A DNA stretch of 64,000 bases, from contig NC_067131.1 in the NCBI RefSeq assembly GCF_021347895.1, positions 32,087,411 to 32,151,410 of the forward strand, given 5' to 3'. The stretch comes from Acanthochromis polyacanthus (lineage: Eukaryota > Chordata > Actinopteri > Pomacentridae). Within the stretch, counting starts at the first letter, position 1. Every line of letters begins with the position of its first letter. Below, piece by piece: positions 1-12,000 of this stretch. The notes beneath the pieces were generated by a model, which was not told the DNA's origin, did not search any database, and saw only the letters and a list, made by a program, of their open reading frames with translations. The translations under genes and the position numbers were made by a program.

Positions 1-81
1 ACACACACATCTCACACACACAACTACACAACACAGTGATGATGTCATCCCCACGCAAGCTGCCGATTGGCCGGTTAGTAC

Positions 82-2324
82 CATGATGAAGTAGCCGAGC
101 AGCAGGACGGGCATCAGGATGGAGATCATCAGGTAGTCGAGAAGAGACAAGGTCCTCCTGGACGCATAGTGGAGACAGGTCCTCTGTTTCTGGAGGTCAG
201 ACAGGAGGACCGAATTAGTTCTCATTGGTCAACACTAAAAGGGACGCGATAGCATCATCAGGAGGCAGCACCTTATTGGTCAGGTGGATGTCGGCCTTGT
301 TGTCCAGCAGGTATTTGACGGTAGCCAGGTTGCCGTGGCGACAGGCGGCGATGAGGGGCGTGTCCCCACTGTCCTGGTCCTGGACGTTCAGGTGAGACGG
401 GTCGACTGTCAGCAGGTGATACAGCTGATGGATGTCTGAGTCGTACGCCGCCTGACAGGACGGCTGGAAGCAAAACCAGTAAAACCAGCTGGTTATCAGA
501 CTGGAAACCAACCAGGCTTTAGAGGGAACGTCCTACTGACTGGAATGATACAGTAGGTTTTATCGTCGATACCAGATTTAATCTGAGGTAAAACCTGATG
601 CTAACATTATAAAACCTCATGCTAACTTTATAAAACTTGATCCTAGCTTTACAAAACCTCTTGCTAACTTTATAAAACCTCATGCTACCTGTTCTTGAGA
701 GCAGCTTTATTGTATTTCAGCTGTTTGAAATGCAGTTTACTGACCATAGAGAAGCTAACAGAAGCTACCAGATGGAAACACAGTAACCCACCCAGTCCTT
801 GTTTACTCAGTTAAAGTTTCCACAGAAATCTGAACATTAGAGCTAAAGTTAACCATGTTAGCTGCACAGCATGCTAACACTAAGGATTGTCCTGTTGTAT
901 GGCTAATAGTAATGCTAGCCCATTAGCCACGCAATATATTAACCCCGGAAACTTTGTATTGTTGTAGCTAATGCTAACATTAACCACATTAGCTCCACAA
1001 TGTGCTAACACTAAGGATCCTCCTGTCATTGTGGCTAATGCTAATGTTAGCTATATTAGCTACATTAGCAGAAGCAAACATCCCCAGAACCTTTGTTGAA
1101 CGTCTGCAAGTTAATGAGACAAACAAACTGAATATAGTGAATTTATGAGCTGCTGCAGGTTCCAGATGTTTAACTCAGAGTTCTGTCTGTCTGCAGGTTC
1201 CACGTTTTCTCTCCGCATATTTTGCTGATAGTTTCCAGCTGAAGCTTCTTCTGGCTGCTGATCAGAGAAAACAGAATCAGAGCAGCAGAACCAGAGGAGC
1301 TTCAACGGACCGCAGTTATTACGACACGAAATAAACCAGTAAAAACACAGCTAAACCAGTAAACACCCAGTAAACACTCATTTAAACCAGTAAACACCCA
1401 GTTTAGGACCCGTCTGTCTGTCTTTCATTGTTTCTTGTCTGTTTTTAAATATATGCTAAAGCTCATTCTATAATTTATGATCAATATCAGTCATCAGATT
1501 AATCAATAATTAAAGGAACACATCTGGAAAAATTATCAGAAATCAGACTGATTGAAATATTTCCAGTACTATTCCTTTAATATTTCTGGAATATCTGAAA
1601 AATATTTAATGTATTTATTATACTTTTCTTTAATATTTAAATTCTTGTCAAAAGAAAATACCTAACAATATATGTGGATAGAGAATAATATTATATAATA
1701 TATAATGTCAAATCACCACTCGGCAGGGAACTGAGAATTCAAGCTAGGTAGCTAGCGCTACAGCAAGCTAATGTAGAATAATGTTCATAGATTAACATGA
1801 AGGGAGCTAGTTAGCTAGGTAGCTAGCACTACAGCAAGCTAAAGTAGCATCATGTTCATAGCTTTACATGGAGTGATCAGAAATCAATCATTCACAAGGC
1901 GAAAGTATTGATAATCACTGATAATTATTGATAATTATGTATAATTGTTGATCATCACTGGTGGGTTTTTATCCTGCCACATGTTCGAGAACAGTTTGTG
2001 TTCTGCTCAGACTGAAGAACTCTGAAATTAAAACAGTTTTTCAATCAGCCGATCGATTACAAACTGATAATTCTGATCGATAAATTCACTTCACACGATC
2101 AAACAACCGATTCAGTCTGAAGGCTGCGACAGTTCCCTGTCTCTGCATCAGACCACCTGTTGATTTGTTTGTTTGCCTGTTGGTCTATTTGTTTGTTTGT
2201 TTGTTTGTCTTTGGTACACTGGAACTGTTACGACCTTTCAGAATAAAGGATTAGAAATCAGTTTGCTTCGATCAGAAAGTAGAAAAGTAAAATCTGTTCT
2301 TACCTCCGAGTAAACCTGCCCCAT
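82..2324 (-). CDS. ankrd22: Ankyrin repeat domain protein 22, 5' three coding exons (partial)
   Basis: Three minus-strand exons join in phase 0. 2304-2324 encodes MGQVYSE and is followed by GTAAGA. 272-463 begins after a CAG acceptor and encodes PSCQAAYDSDIHQ through an ankyrin repeat with GDTPLIAACRHG and VKYLLDNKADIHLTNK. 82-189 encodes KQRTCLHYA and then the hydrophobic segment DYLMISILMPVLLLGYFIM. The order and content match vertebrate ANKRD22 (human begins MGILYSEPICQAAY), a small ankyrin protein with a central hydrophobic stretch that is probably membrane-associated; its biochemical role is poorly defined. The rest of the gene lies beyond the left edge of the window. The start is fixed by the seven-residue first exon and its donor. 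The intron between exons 1 and 2 (464-2303) has no other coding content. Position left of stambpl1, in opposite orientation, agrees with vertebrate synteny. Confidence 0.9.
586..1868. repeat. Local tandem duplications in ankrd22 intron 1
   Basis: Three small duplications are visible. At 586-690 an imperfect unit of about 24 bp (aaaacctcatgctaacttta) recurs. At about 845-940 and 973-1075 two diverged copies of about 127 bp share ttaaccaYRttagct and gctaacactaaggat. At 1741-1868 two copies of about 75 bp start with agctaggtagctagc. The rest of the intron (1076-1740) is AT-rich with no recognisable feature. Confidence 0.6.
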
Positions 2325-3699
2325 GATGGTGAGCGCACCTGGACACGTCAAGACACCGAAAAGTCAGCACGAGTACGTCCGGGCCGTCATTTCAAAATAA
2401 AGGTCTCGGGAAAAATATTTTTATTTCCAAATGAACATTTTGCAAAAAAAAAAAAAGATTTCTAAATCCATTCCATTTTTATAAACTAGCTGGCAGAAAT
2501 CGTAAATAACGATTTATATGTTTATTTATTGTGTGAAATAATAATTTTGACAGAGGGACATTGTTGTTGTTTCTAATATACTGTAAATTATTTTCCTGTT
2601 AAAGTTCTCCAGGTGCATGATGGTCCATCAGAGCTGCACTGGCAACATAAACACTACCAACAATAACCTAACTCAACAAATAACAACAACAGCAACAAAC
2701 ACAAGACTGAATAAATACCACAAATATATTCAAATAACATCTGAGTTAATCAACTACTCTGACTCATAAACAGCTCCTTCATGTCTTCATTTATCTTCTG
2801 AAACGGTTTTACTGTGACGAGAGGCTTTTATTTTGTAGTGTTGTTTCTCTTCCGTTCCTCTGGTTGTGAATCTTCTGGTTCTCCATGGAGCAGCCTGGAG
2901 CCAACAACAGGATCAGACACATCCACTGAGTCACCACCACAGAATGAAGGTCTGAGAACCTGGAACCTGTTCTGAGGAAACATCAGCTGATCGATCAGAC
3001 AATCGATTGATCAGCTGATCAGATAATCGATTGATCAGCTTCTGATTGATCGTCAGGAAATAAATCAGAGCAGCTTGAAGATCCAGCAGATGGAGCCAAA
3101 ATCCACAGAACCGCCTTCAGCTGGAGAACTGAAGGAACACCAAAGGAAGAAACCTCTGAGCCAGAACCAGGACCAGAACCAGGACCAGGACCAGGACCAG
3201 GATCAGGATCAGGATCAGGATCAGGATCAGGATTAGAACCAGAACCAGAACCAGGATCAGAGACTAGAACCAGAACCAGAACCAGGATCAGAGACTAGAA
3301 CCAGGACCAGAGACCACAGAGGTCCAGCTGAGCTCCACAAACAAAATCATCAGAAACAGACACAGTTAAACAGATGTAGTAGTAGTGGTAGTAGTAGTCC
3401 TGCTAGTAGTAATAGCAGCTGTAGTACTAGTAGTGCTAGTACTAGTGACAGTAGTAGTAGTAGTAGTTGTAGTACTGGTAGTAGTACTAATAGTACTAAT
3501 AGTAATAGTAGTGGCAGTAGTAGTACTCGTCGTAATCGTACTATTATTTCTCTTTGCGTCTCTCCTCAGTTTGGTGTCTGGAAAGTGTGTCAGAGTGAGA
3601 CATTACAAAGGTCCCATCTTTGTGGACGCGGTAGTGCGCATGTGCATAGATCACATAGAAGCTGTAGTGAGTCATCTGTTGACAGAGACGATCTCTGCG
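2325..3699. other. Intergenic region between divergent ankrd22 and stambpl1, with simple repeats
   Basis: There is no coding sequence here. The sequence just right of the ankrd22 ATG (2325-2400) is CpG-bearing and probably holds its 5' UTR and promoter. 2400-3165 is AT-rich and unremarkable. 3168-3313 is an imperfect accagg/atcagg hexamer repeat. 3376-3548 is a GTA-trinucleotide-rich tract, which yields an artefactual poly-valine reading frame. The two genes are transcribed away from each other and their starts lie about 1.4 kb apart. Confidence 0.6.
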
Positions 3700-3904
3700 G
3701 CCTCCATCTGTGAAGCATCCGGAGCTTTCAGCCATTTTACCGCCGTTTCTTCACACCTGCCGAGCCGCGGCACCGCCTCCAGCCGGGGAAAGAGTCCTCC
3801 AGCCGGGGAAAGAGTCCTCCAGCCCGGCCCTCCAGCGACCTCTGTGCTCCACATGTGGCCGAGGGATGCCGTCTGTCTGCGGGCATAGAAGCGACAACGA
3901 ACCG
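3700..3904 (+). promoter_or_regulatory. stambpl1: CpG-rich stambpl1 promoter and non-coding exon 1
   Basis: This GC- and CpG-rich block ends in a good donor, CGAACCG|GTAAGT, at 3904/3905, 5 kb upstream of the first coding exon on the same strand. It contains agccattttaccgccg at about 3729, whose complement AAAATGG fits a YY1-type core often found in TATA-less housekeeping promoters. It also has two exact copies of ccagccggggaaagagtcct at 3779-3818. No TATA box is seen. Exon status is inferred from the donor and the location; the transcription start is not resolved. Confidence 0.5.
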
Positions 3905-4307
3905 GTAAGTGTCAGTCTGGAACCATCGTTGTTAGTGACAGAACCAGAACCTGCTGGATCCGTTTGATACCAGTACTCCTACTGGGTACATTAATACTCC
4001 TACTGGGTAAATGCAGTAAACTATTCATTATGGATTGTTTTTGTCTTTTTAAAATCTATTTTTGTTTTTTAATTGTTAATTTAAAGTTTTTAGAAGTTTT
4101 ATTTATTTTTCTGTTATTTATATTGACATTTTTTAACTTTGGCTGTGTAAACATTTTTTATTTATTTTACCGTTTTAAATTTCATGTTATTTATTTTTAG
4201 TTGCTATAATCTTTAGAAATGTTTATTTTCTTTTTATTTTTTCTTGAGTGCTTTTTTCTATTTCCATACTTTTAAAATCACGTTGATCCTCAGTTTGTTC
4301 CACCGAC

Positions 4308-4359
<52 letters not shown>

Positions 4360-4361
4360 TC
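4308..4361. repeat. (CTTT)n microsatellite
   Basis: About 13 tandem TTTC units in stambpl1 intron 1. The flanking 3905-4307 and 4362-4744 are AT-rich intron with nothing else recognised. Confidence 0.95.
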
Positions 4362-4782
4362 AGAACTGAACCCGTCTCATTGAGACTAAATCTGGTTCTG
4401 GTTCAGCAGCTCACTGATTATTTATGGTGGATACAAAACATTTGTGTTCTTGTTTAGTTCCTTAAATTAACAGAAACTTCTTCAATCAGCTGAATGTTGT
4501 GATTAGTGAGGAAATCTGAACTTTTAGCGGTAGTTTGACTCCAGAACGACTAAATGTGTGTTTAAAGAGTGAAAACCTCCTCAAATCAGAAACTCCTGAC
4601 TTCCTGTTTATTCAGAGGAACTGAATGCAGACCAACAGGTTCCTGTTCTGCTGATTCACCTCAAACCAGAATCACAGCTCAAGTCCTGCTGATAGATTTA
4701 AATCCTGCACCCGCATCCAGGTGTAGAGCTCTGGAAGGAAATCTGGATGGTTTGATGATGGCTTGATGATAATGATGATGAT

Positions 4783-7383
4783 TTCTTTTTCTTTTTTAAC
4801 TTTATTTTTGTTATCTTTTACAAATACAAAAACAAACACGTGGGACATGTTGAGACATACACAACAAGATCAAATCAAAATTAAAAGATAAATTAATAAA
4901 TTAAAGGAGCCATACCTGATTTTACAAAGCTTACAAAGCGGGGTTATCCAAATTTGAAATGGTTATTTTCTGGTTCAAACTCATCTCAAACCCTCCCAAT
5001 GCATCTACAGCCTCAAAATTCCCCACAGGAATGATTCCAAAACCAAGGGAGGAACAATGTCAACCACAGTGACGGTCAAAACCAACCTAAAACCTTCAAG
5101 AACCTGTGTGCCTCCTTGACACACTCCTCCCTCTCTACACACGAAAGGTCAGAACAAACTCCACTTCAAAAAAAAAAAATCAAGCATAGCTCCTCCAAAT
5201 CTAAACATAATAGATCTATGCAGCGTATTCCTTTGAATTTTTCAAGAGTCTAGCGTTGAAGTGAGAACAGTCCATTTCTCCCATTTGTCTTGACGTTGCT
5301 CTTCTTCAGTCCTTAGTCTGCGGGTCAAAATTTCCATCTCCAGTATTCCAGAAACAATTTGTTGCCAATCATTGATCGTTGGTGGGTCCAATTTTCTCCA
5401 TTTTTTTAGTAATGGTCTTTTTGCAAGCCGCAAGTAGTATTTTTAGTAAATATCTATCATTTTTGTTTGCTTCATTAATAGTAATAGAACCAAAATACAT
5501 TAACAAGCATGTATTAGGAGTTGAATATCCCAATATCTTAACAATTGTTGAGTGGACATCATTCCAAAATGGTGCAAGTTTGTGACATAACCAAAAAATG
5601 TGTGCGTGATGCACATTAACCTCTCCACATTCTCTCCAACAAGGTTGTACTCTGGATACATATTTAGCCGTAAATTTAGGAGTTATAAAATACCGTATCA
5701 TATTTTTCCAGCAATGCTCCCTCCAAATTCTAGAAGAAGTTGTTGATTGTTGGATTCTCCAAATATTGAACCATTCCTCCTCTGAGATACCAACACTTAA
5801 TTCTTTCTCCCATTTCTGTTTCACGTCTAAAGTATTACAACCTCTTTTCCTCATTAAATGCTTATAAAGAGAAGATATGTCTGAATTTTTTAGGCTGGTA
5901 TATTCCAACTATCATTTTTATGATATCATTGTTTAGAAGGTTCACATTGTGTTTGATTGTGTTGTCATAAAAGTCTCTTAGTTGTAGGTAGTGAAAGTAG
6001 TCTTGATTAGTTCAGTCAAATTCCTGCTTTAACTCTTGACAACTCTTAAAGCTGCCATTCTTAATCAATACACACCAGGCTGTTATGCCTTTACTTATCC
6101 ACTGTTATATGTATGATCATGAGTACCTGGGATAAAGTGTTTATCATAAGCCGGCCACTAAAGTAGAGGAAGTTCATTTTTTAGGTTGTATTTTCGTATT
6201 ATAGTTAGCCACATTTCCAGTGTGAAACGAGTCACTGTATCTACTTGTTTGAGACTATTCTTGATTGTTTCTGTCTCTGCCAAAATACTGGTTATTTTTC
6301 TTCCCTGTATAGTTTGTTCAGTATTTTTCCATTTTGAAACATAATTTTGATCGCACCAATTCATTATAGGAGTTAATTGAGCTGAATGGTAGTATTCTTT
6401 AAGATTGGGCAGAGCCATTCCTCCACTATCTTTTACTATTTGTAATTTTTCAAATTTGATTCTTGATTTTTTTACCATTCCAAATGAATCGTGATATGAG
6501 TTTGTCCCGCAGCTTGAATTGTTTTTCTGGGATTTCTATGGGGAGTGCCTGGAAAAGATAAAGGAGGTGAGGCAGAACATTCATTTTAATAGCCTCAATT
6601 CTAGAACTCAAGTCCAGAGTGAGAGGGTCCCATCTGGCTATATCATTCCTAATTTCTTGATCCACCTTGGGGATAGTGGCATCATAGATTTTCTCAATTT
6701 TTTTTGTTAACGTGACTCCAAGAGAAGACATATTCTTGCAGTTCCAACTCAAATTATATTTTTTCTTTATAAATTCTGGGGAGTAATTCATTGTTAATAT
6801 TTGTGTCTTGGCCAAGTTTATTTTGTATCCAGAGTAGAACCCATACATCTCCAAATTTTGAATTAGAGTGGGCAAAGATGTTTCTGGGTTTTTTAAATAA
6901 CAAATTACATCATCTGCAAAAAGTCCATCAACATTTGAGTCATTACCAATTTGTATACCCCGATATCTTCATTTTGTCTAATAAATTGGGCTAAAGGTTC
7001 TATATAAAGTGCAAAAAGGGTTGGGGATAGGCTGCATCGCTGGCGAGTTGAATGTTCCAGTTGTATATTGTCAGTTAGACTACCATTAACTTTGATTCGG
7101 GGTGTGGGCGATTGGTAGAGTGTCTTGATACATTGAACAGCCTTTGCATTGAAACCAAACTTCTCTAGGACTTCATACAGGAAAACACAGCTAACGCTAT
7201 CAAAGGCCTTCTCTGTGTCTAGACCTACTAGTACCGCGCTAATTTGCTCCTTTGTAATATAATCTATGATATGAAGACTCCTAATATTATCCATCGTATG
7301 GCGACCCTTGATGAATCCAGTTTGGTCTTCATCTATAAGATTGTCAACGCATTGTTCATACCGTTTTGCGAGAATAGAGGTGT
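4783..7383 (-). mobile_element. 5'-truncated L1-superfamily LINE, reverse transcriptase pseudogene
   Basis: The minus strand encodes the C-terminal part of an L1-type ORF2 broken over several frames. The order is DEDQTGFIKGRH; LVGLDTEKAFDSV (RT block A); RQRCSLSPTLFALYIEPLAQFIRQ; the catalytic box FADD at 6909-6920 followed by VICYLKNPETS; then RFIWNGKK, GGMALPNLKEYY, and a C-terminal cysteine/histidine segment near 5580-5650 (CWRECGEVNVHHAHIFWLCH). In active relatives the block reads RQGCPLSP; here it reads RQRCSLSP. Reading frame changes and stops between 7294 and 5242 show it is dead. The 3' end at the left is A-rich on the minus strand. The copy is truncated just inside the RT domain at about 7383. 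It interrupts a GATGGTTTGATG-rich tract that continues on both sides (4745-4782 and 7384-7470), so the target duplication cannot be resolved. Confidence 0.88.
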
Positions 7384-7475
7384 GGTTTGATGGTTTAATG
7401 ATGATTTGGTGATGATGGTTTGATGATGGTTTGATGATGATGGTGTGATGATGCTTTCATGATGATTTGATGGTT
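7384..7475. repeat. Imperfect GATGGTTTGATGATG repeat flanking the LINE
   Basis: A low-complexity GAT/GTTT tract. The same sequence type is found at 4745-4782 on the other side of the LINE, which indicates that the LINE landed inside it. Confidence 0.7.
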
Positions 7476-7800
7476 TCAGTCCACTGATTTGAGGCAGAGT
7501 TTGCTCTGATTAACCATGCCTGACGTACGTCAGCGGGGTTACTGCATTTGCTTCGGAATCTGGCTGGGTAAGTATGTATGTGGGTGTGTGTGTATGTCCG
7601 GTCAGATATCTCTGCAAGTGCTGAAGTCAGGATAATCAAACTTGGCACTGAAGATCAGTCTAAGACCACCTGCTCAGTTGTGGAGTTGCAGATCAAGTAG
7701 GAAGGGAGATACGTAGGATGATCAAAATTGATAGAGTATCATGCATGGGCGTGGTTCTGCCCTCTACTGGGGGCTCGTCTCGTTTCTAGCTGATTTCAGT
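7476..7800. other. Unassigned intronic sequence
   Basis: Stambpl1 intron 1. Non-coding, with a short GTGTGTATG-rich patch near 7575. The sequence tgacgtacgtca at 7512 is a perfect 12-bp palindrome. It looks like dispersed repeat sequence, but I cannot name the family. Confidence 0.35.
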
Positions 7801-7801
7801 G

Positions 7802-7989
7802 GGGCTGCACAGTGGGAGTAGTGGTTAGCACTTTTGCCTTGCAGCAAGAAGATCCCCGGTTCAAATCCCGGCCTGGGATCTTTCTGCATGGAGTTTGCAT
7901 GTTCTCCCTGTGCATGCCCGGGTTTTCTCCGTGTACTCCAGCTTCCTCCCACAGTCCAAAAATATGCTGTATAGAGAATGGATGGATGA
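7802..7989 (+). mobile_element. tRNA-derived SINE (deleted copy)
   Basis: The head reads ggctgcacagtgggagtagtggttagcac and is followed by a perfect Pol III B-box, GGTTCAAATCC, at 7858-7868. It continues with the body gcatggagtttgcatgttct and ends near a GGATGGATG tail at 7978-7987. Compared with the second copy at the right end of the window (63639-63977), the segment between the cttcctcccacagtccaaaa block and the tail is missing, so this copy has an internal deletion of roughly 150-170 bases. It is a common teleost SINE type; I do not assign a family name. Confidence 0.8.
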
Positions 7990-8139
7990 TTTCAGCTGAT
8001 CTTAGAACTGATGTCTGTCTCTCTTTGGGCTGACTTCAGGTTGATTCTGTGATGATTTCTGTGATTTCATGAAACTTTCTGGTAAATTTTTGGACTGATT
8101 TCAGATTTTAATTGATCGATGTGAGATTCAGTTTTGTCT

Positions 8140-8280
8140 GATTTCCAACTGAAATTAAGTTTAATCTGGGCTGATTTCAGGCTGATTTCAAGCTGATGTT
8201 GAGCTGATTTCAGGCTGATTTCAGGTTGATGTTGAGCTGATTTCAGGCTGATTTCAAGCTGATCTCTAGCTGCTGTTTGG
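8140..8280. repeat. Imperfect tandem repeat of gctgatttcagg
   Basis: A diverged 12-17 bp repeat, with units such as GCTGATTTCAGG and GCTGATGTTGA, in stambpl1 intron 1. The remaining 8281-8936 is unique-looking intron with no recognised gene. A 97-codon minus-strand open frame there has no family resemblance that I know. Confidence 0.6.
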
Positions 8281-8936
8281 ATGTGAGGACAGACTGTCTT
8301 CGCTCTGGGATGTGAATGTTTTTTTTGTGCAGCAGGTTTGTAGCCTCTAGTGGTTTAGCTGTTCTGCCTGATCCCAGCAGCTACGACATTACACACGCCA
8401 AACCAGCATCAGCTTCTGTTGTTTGATGTCACACTGAACACGCGGCGTTAGAGACGTCTGGTCACAGCGTTTAGATGGTGGAGTTTCAGGGTGTCTGAGG
8501 ATCTTGTAGAAGCTGCTGTTCACCTCACAGTTTGTGGTTTCTGTCAGACGGCTGTTGTCCTCTGTGGGAGCGTTGGTGGACGTTGTTCTTCTCTGAACCT
8601 GGATGAGATGCTGTTTGTGGAGACGACGGTCTGAGAGTCCCTTGGTTCCACAAACTGCCAGCCTGGATTCACCTGTTGCCATGACGACAGCATCCAGAGT
8701 CAGACCTGGTTTTTCCCGTCGCCGGTGAAACGGTGAGGAGTGGGAGCTCCGCTTGTTCTGTCGTCTTCGCTAAAGTGGATGATGAATCACCAGGTGGTTA
8801 GCTACTGGTCACCATGGTAACCACACTGAAGGACGAGCAGCAGGAGGAGGATGATGAGGATGATGGGAAAACAAAACTCCATCTCTGTGAATTTAGAGGA
8901 ATTTTCTGAATGTCTCTGATTTCTATCTCCCTGCAG

Positions 8937-9048
8937 TGAAGCATCATGGGAGGTGGCAGATGGACGAGCCGACCGTGGGCCGAGCAGTGACACACACACA
9001 CACACACACACACACAACATGGAACAAGGCTTCAGCTTAAACACGTTG
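8937..9048 (+). promoter_or_regulatory. stambpl1: stambpl1 first coding exon: leader with upstream ATGs and a CA repeat
   Basis: The acceptor tttctatctccctgcag ends at 8936 and the donor GTGAGT starts at 9049. The leader contains a closed 14-codon upstream frame (ATG at 8946, stop at 8988-8990). A second upstream ATG at 8960 reads through a (CA)13 tract at 8991-9016 and overlaps the true start at 9019 in another frame. Exon borders are read from consensus; cDNA is not available here. Confidence 0.65.
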
Positions 9049-12000
9049 GTGAGTTCTCAGGGTTTTTACTGATATGAAGCCGAGGAAAGAAGCAGTTAGT
9101 GTTTGTGACTCGTTTTGTGGTTTTCTTGTTGTGTTGTTGTTGTGTGGTTTTGTTGTTGTGTTGTTTTCTGGTTGTGTGGTTTCCTTGTTGTGTTGTTTTG
9201 TTGTTGTGTTATTTTCTGGTTGTGTGGTTTTCTTGTGTTATTTCCTTGTTGTGTGGTTTTGTTGTTGTGTTGTTTTCTGGTTGTGTGGTTTTCTTGTGTT
9301 ATTTCCTTGTTGTGTGGTTTTGTTGTTGTGTTGTTTTCTGGTTGTGTGGTTTTGTTGTTGTGTTGTTTTGTTGTTGTGTTATTTTCTGGTTGTGTGGTTT
9401 TCTTGTGTTATTTCCTTGTTGTGTGGTTTTGTTGTCGTGTGGTTTTCTCTTCTTGTCGTCTCTGTTCCTGGCCTTTCCTTCTCTTCTCCTCCTTCACTCG
9501 GTTTCTTCTGGATGCGTTTTCTTTCTTTCTGTGGACAGAGAGCTTCTTATCCTCCAGCATTTCTTCATGGAAATGAGCTGCAGCACAAACGCTGCATTCA
9601 GGCTCCACCGTAAATCTCAGTTTTCTGCCTGGAAACACTATCCTTCTCAGCTCCATGTGTTCTGACCGTCGGGGCTCCAGAGTGACTCAAAGCTGGAAAA
9701 ATATTCATGTCATTATTTATTTAAAAAAAAGTAAAAACCTCAAGTGTCAACGAGGGATGTGCGCGACTAGTCGTTTAATCGTTTAACCGCCTACTCATTT
9801 ATTAAACGTTTAGTATTTTACTAGTCGGTTAAATGCTGCATTAAGCATCATGCACCTTGTCCCCGACCAGGCGCCGCCTTGCAGCTCTACGCTCGGCCGT
9901 GCGCCGCACACTCATCCCGTCTGGGCTACCTGGTTGATCCTGCCAGTAGCATATGCTTGTCTCTTTTTCAACCCCCGCTATCCCCCTCATCATTAGCGGT
10001 GTTCTGACCACTCCAGCTACACCCACCACGTCCCTTCCTGTCCCCCCGAAGCAAAGCATCGGCTCCACATATGTGCTGCTCGTGGACTGTCATGGCGCAC
10101 CGACCCGCTGCCGTTACGCACAGACGCAGCGGCACTTTCTGTCTCAGTGGACGACTGAACATCTTCATCAGAGGGTGAATATTCCTCTTCAGAATATGAG
10201 TAAGCCATCACTTGACAAAGTACTTTGTCAGCGTTGAGCAGACCTCTCGGTGAGTTTTCTCACTCTAAAATGTGCCGTCTTGCGCTCTGATACGCTCCGA
10301 TGACGAGTCTCGTCTCCTCTGTTTTCAAACTCTGTAAACTCCAAAACTTTGAATGAAAACACGCCCACAACTGATGCTCAGATTGAAGTTCCAGATGTCC
10401 GCCATCTCCTGGTGTACAGTACATGAGGCACACAAGGCAGTATATTTGAAGCTGTGGCTTGTTATGTTCAGCAATGGTGCTTGTCGCAATATTGCGACTT
10501 TGGCGCTTAAAGGGTTAAATTGCAAGTTTTCCGAACCGACTAGTCGCCAATAAAATTAGCGACTAGTCGGTTTGGAAATTAGTCGAAATTCCCATCCCTA
10601 GTGTCCACGGATGTTCAACCACTGGATCCTGAAGATGGTTCCACAGCCTCTTCCTGTTCTTCTGCAGCTCATTTTGATTCTGTCAGTTTATCCGTCTGGG
10701 ACACTTCAGTTTCTCTGCGTCTTTTGTTTGTTTCCCTTCATGAATTTATTCTTCGATTTTATTAGTTGAATTAAATTCATCTCATCAAATCCTACTTCTT
10801 GTTTAATTTTAATTTCAGGTTCATCATGAGCACCAGGTTGTCAAGTAACACAGATACAGCAGGTGTTCCATCAGTCAGGTGTTCCATCAGTCAGATGTTC
10901 AGATGTTCCATCAGTCAGATGTTCCATCAGTCAGATGTTCAGATGTTCCATCAGTCAGGTGTTCAGATGTTCCATCAGTCAGATGTTCCATCAGTCAGAT
11001 GTTCAGATGTTCCATCAGTCAGATGTTCCATCAGTCAGGTGTTCCATCAGTCAGGTGTTCCATCAGTCAGGTGTTCCATCAGTCAGATGTTCAGATGTTC
11101 CATCAGTCAGGTGTTCCATCAGTCAGATGTTCAGATGTTCCATCAGTCAGGTGTTCAGGTGTTCCATCAGTCAGGTGTTCAGATGTTCCATCAGTCAGGT
11201 GTTCAGATGTTCCATCAGTCAGATGTTCCATCAGTCAGATGTTCCATCAGTCAGGTGTTCCATCAGTCAGATGTTCCATCAGTAAGATGTTCAGGTGTTC
11301 CATCAGTCAGGTGTTCAGGTGTTCCATCAGTCAGGTGTTCAGATGTTCCATCAGTCAGGTGTTCAGATGTTCCATCAGTCAGGTGTTCAGATGTTCCATC
11401 AGTCAGGTGTTCAGATGTTCCATCAGTCAGGTGTTCAGATGTTCCATCAGTCAGGTGTTCAGGTGTTCCATCAGTCAGGTGTTCAGATGTTCCATCAGTC
11501 AGGTGTTCCATCAGTCAGGTGTTCCATCAGTCAGATGTTCCATCAGTAAGATGTTCAGGTGTTCCATCAGTCAGGTGTTCAGGTGTTCCATCAGTCAGGT
11601 GTTCAGATGTTCCATCAGTCAGGTGTTCAGGTGTTCCATCAGTCAGGTGTTCAGATGTTCCATCAGTCAGGTGTTCCATCAGTCAGATGTTCAGATGTTC
11701 CATCAGTCAGGTGTTCAGGTGTTCCATCAGTCAGGTGTTCAGATGTTCCATCAGTCAGGTGTTCAGATGTTCCATCAGTCAGATGTTCCATCAGTCAGAT
11801 GTTCCATCAGTCAGGTGTTCCATCAGTCAGATGTTCCATCAGTAAGATGTTCAGGTGTTCCATCAGTCAGGTGTTCAGGTGTTCCATCAGTCAGGTGTTC
11901 AGATGTTCCATCAGTCAGGTGTTCAGATGTTCCATCAGTCAGGTGTTCAGATGTTCCATCAGTCAGGTGTTCAGATGTTCCATCAGTCAGGTGTTCCATC

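Noticed and set aside
7858..7868. Functional tRNA gene suggested by a perfect B-box
   Set aside because: No cloverleaf with an acceptor stem. The sequence continues as a SINE body found elsewhere in the window.
8389..8682. 97-codon minus-strand open frame in stambpl1 intron 1
   Set aside because: No recognisable domain, no splice or promoter context and ordinary composition; probably chance.
9074..9665. Cysteine/valine-rich membrane-like proteins of 153-188 residues
   Set aside because: They are translations of a TTGTGTGG-type tandem repeat open in three frames, not membrane proteins.
10017..10211. Acidic reading frame [15 protein letters not shown] inside the hAT-like element as a transposase remnant
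   Set aside because: Too short and without BED-finger or hAT dimerisation motifs.
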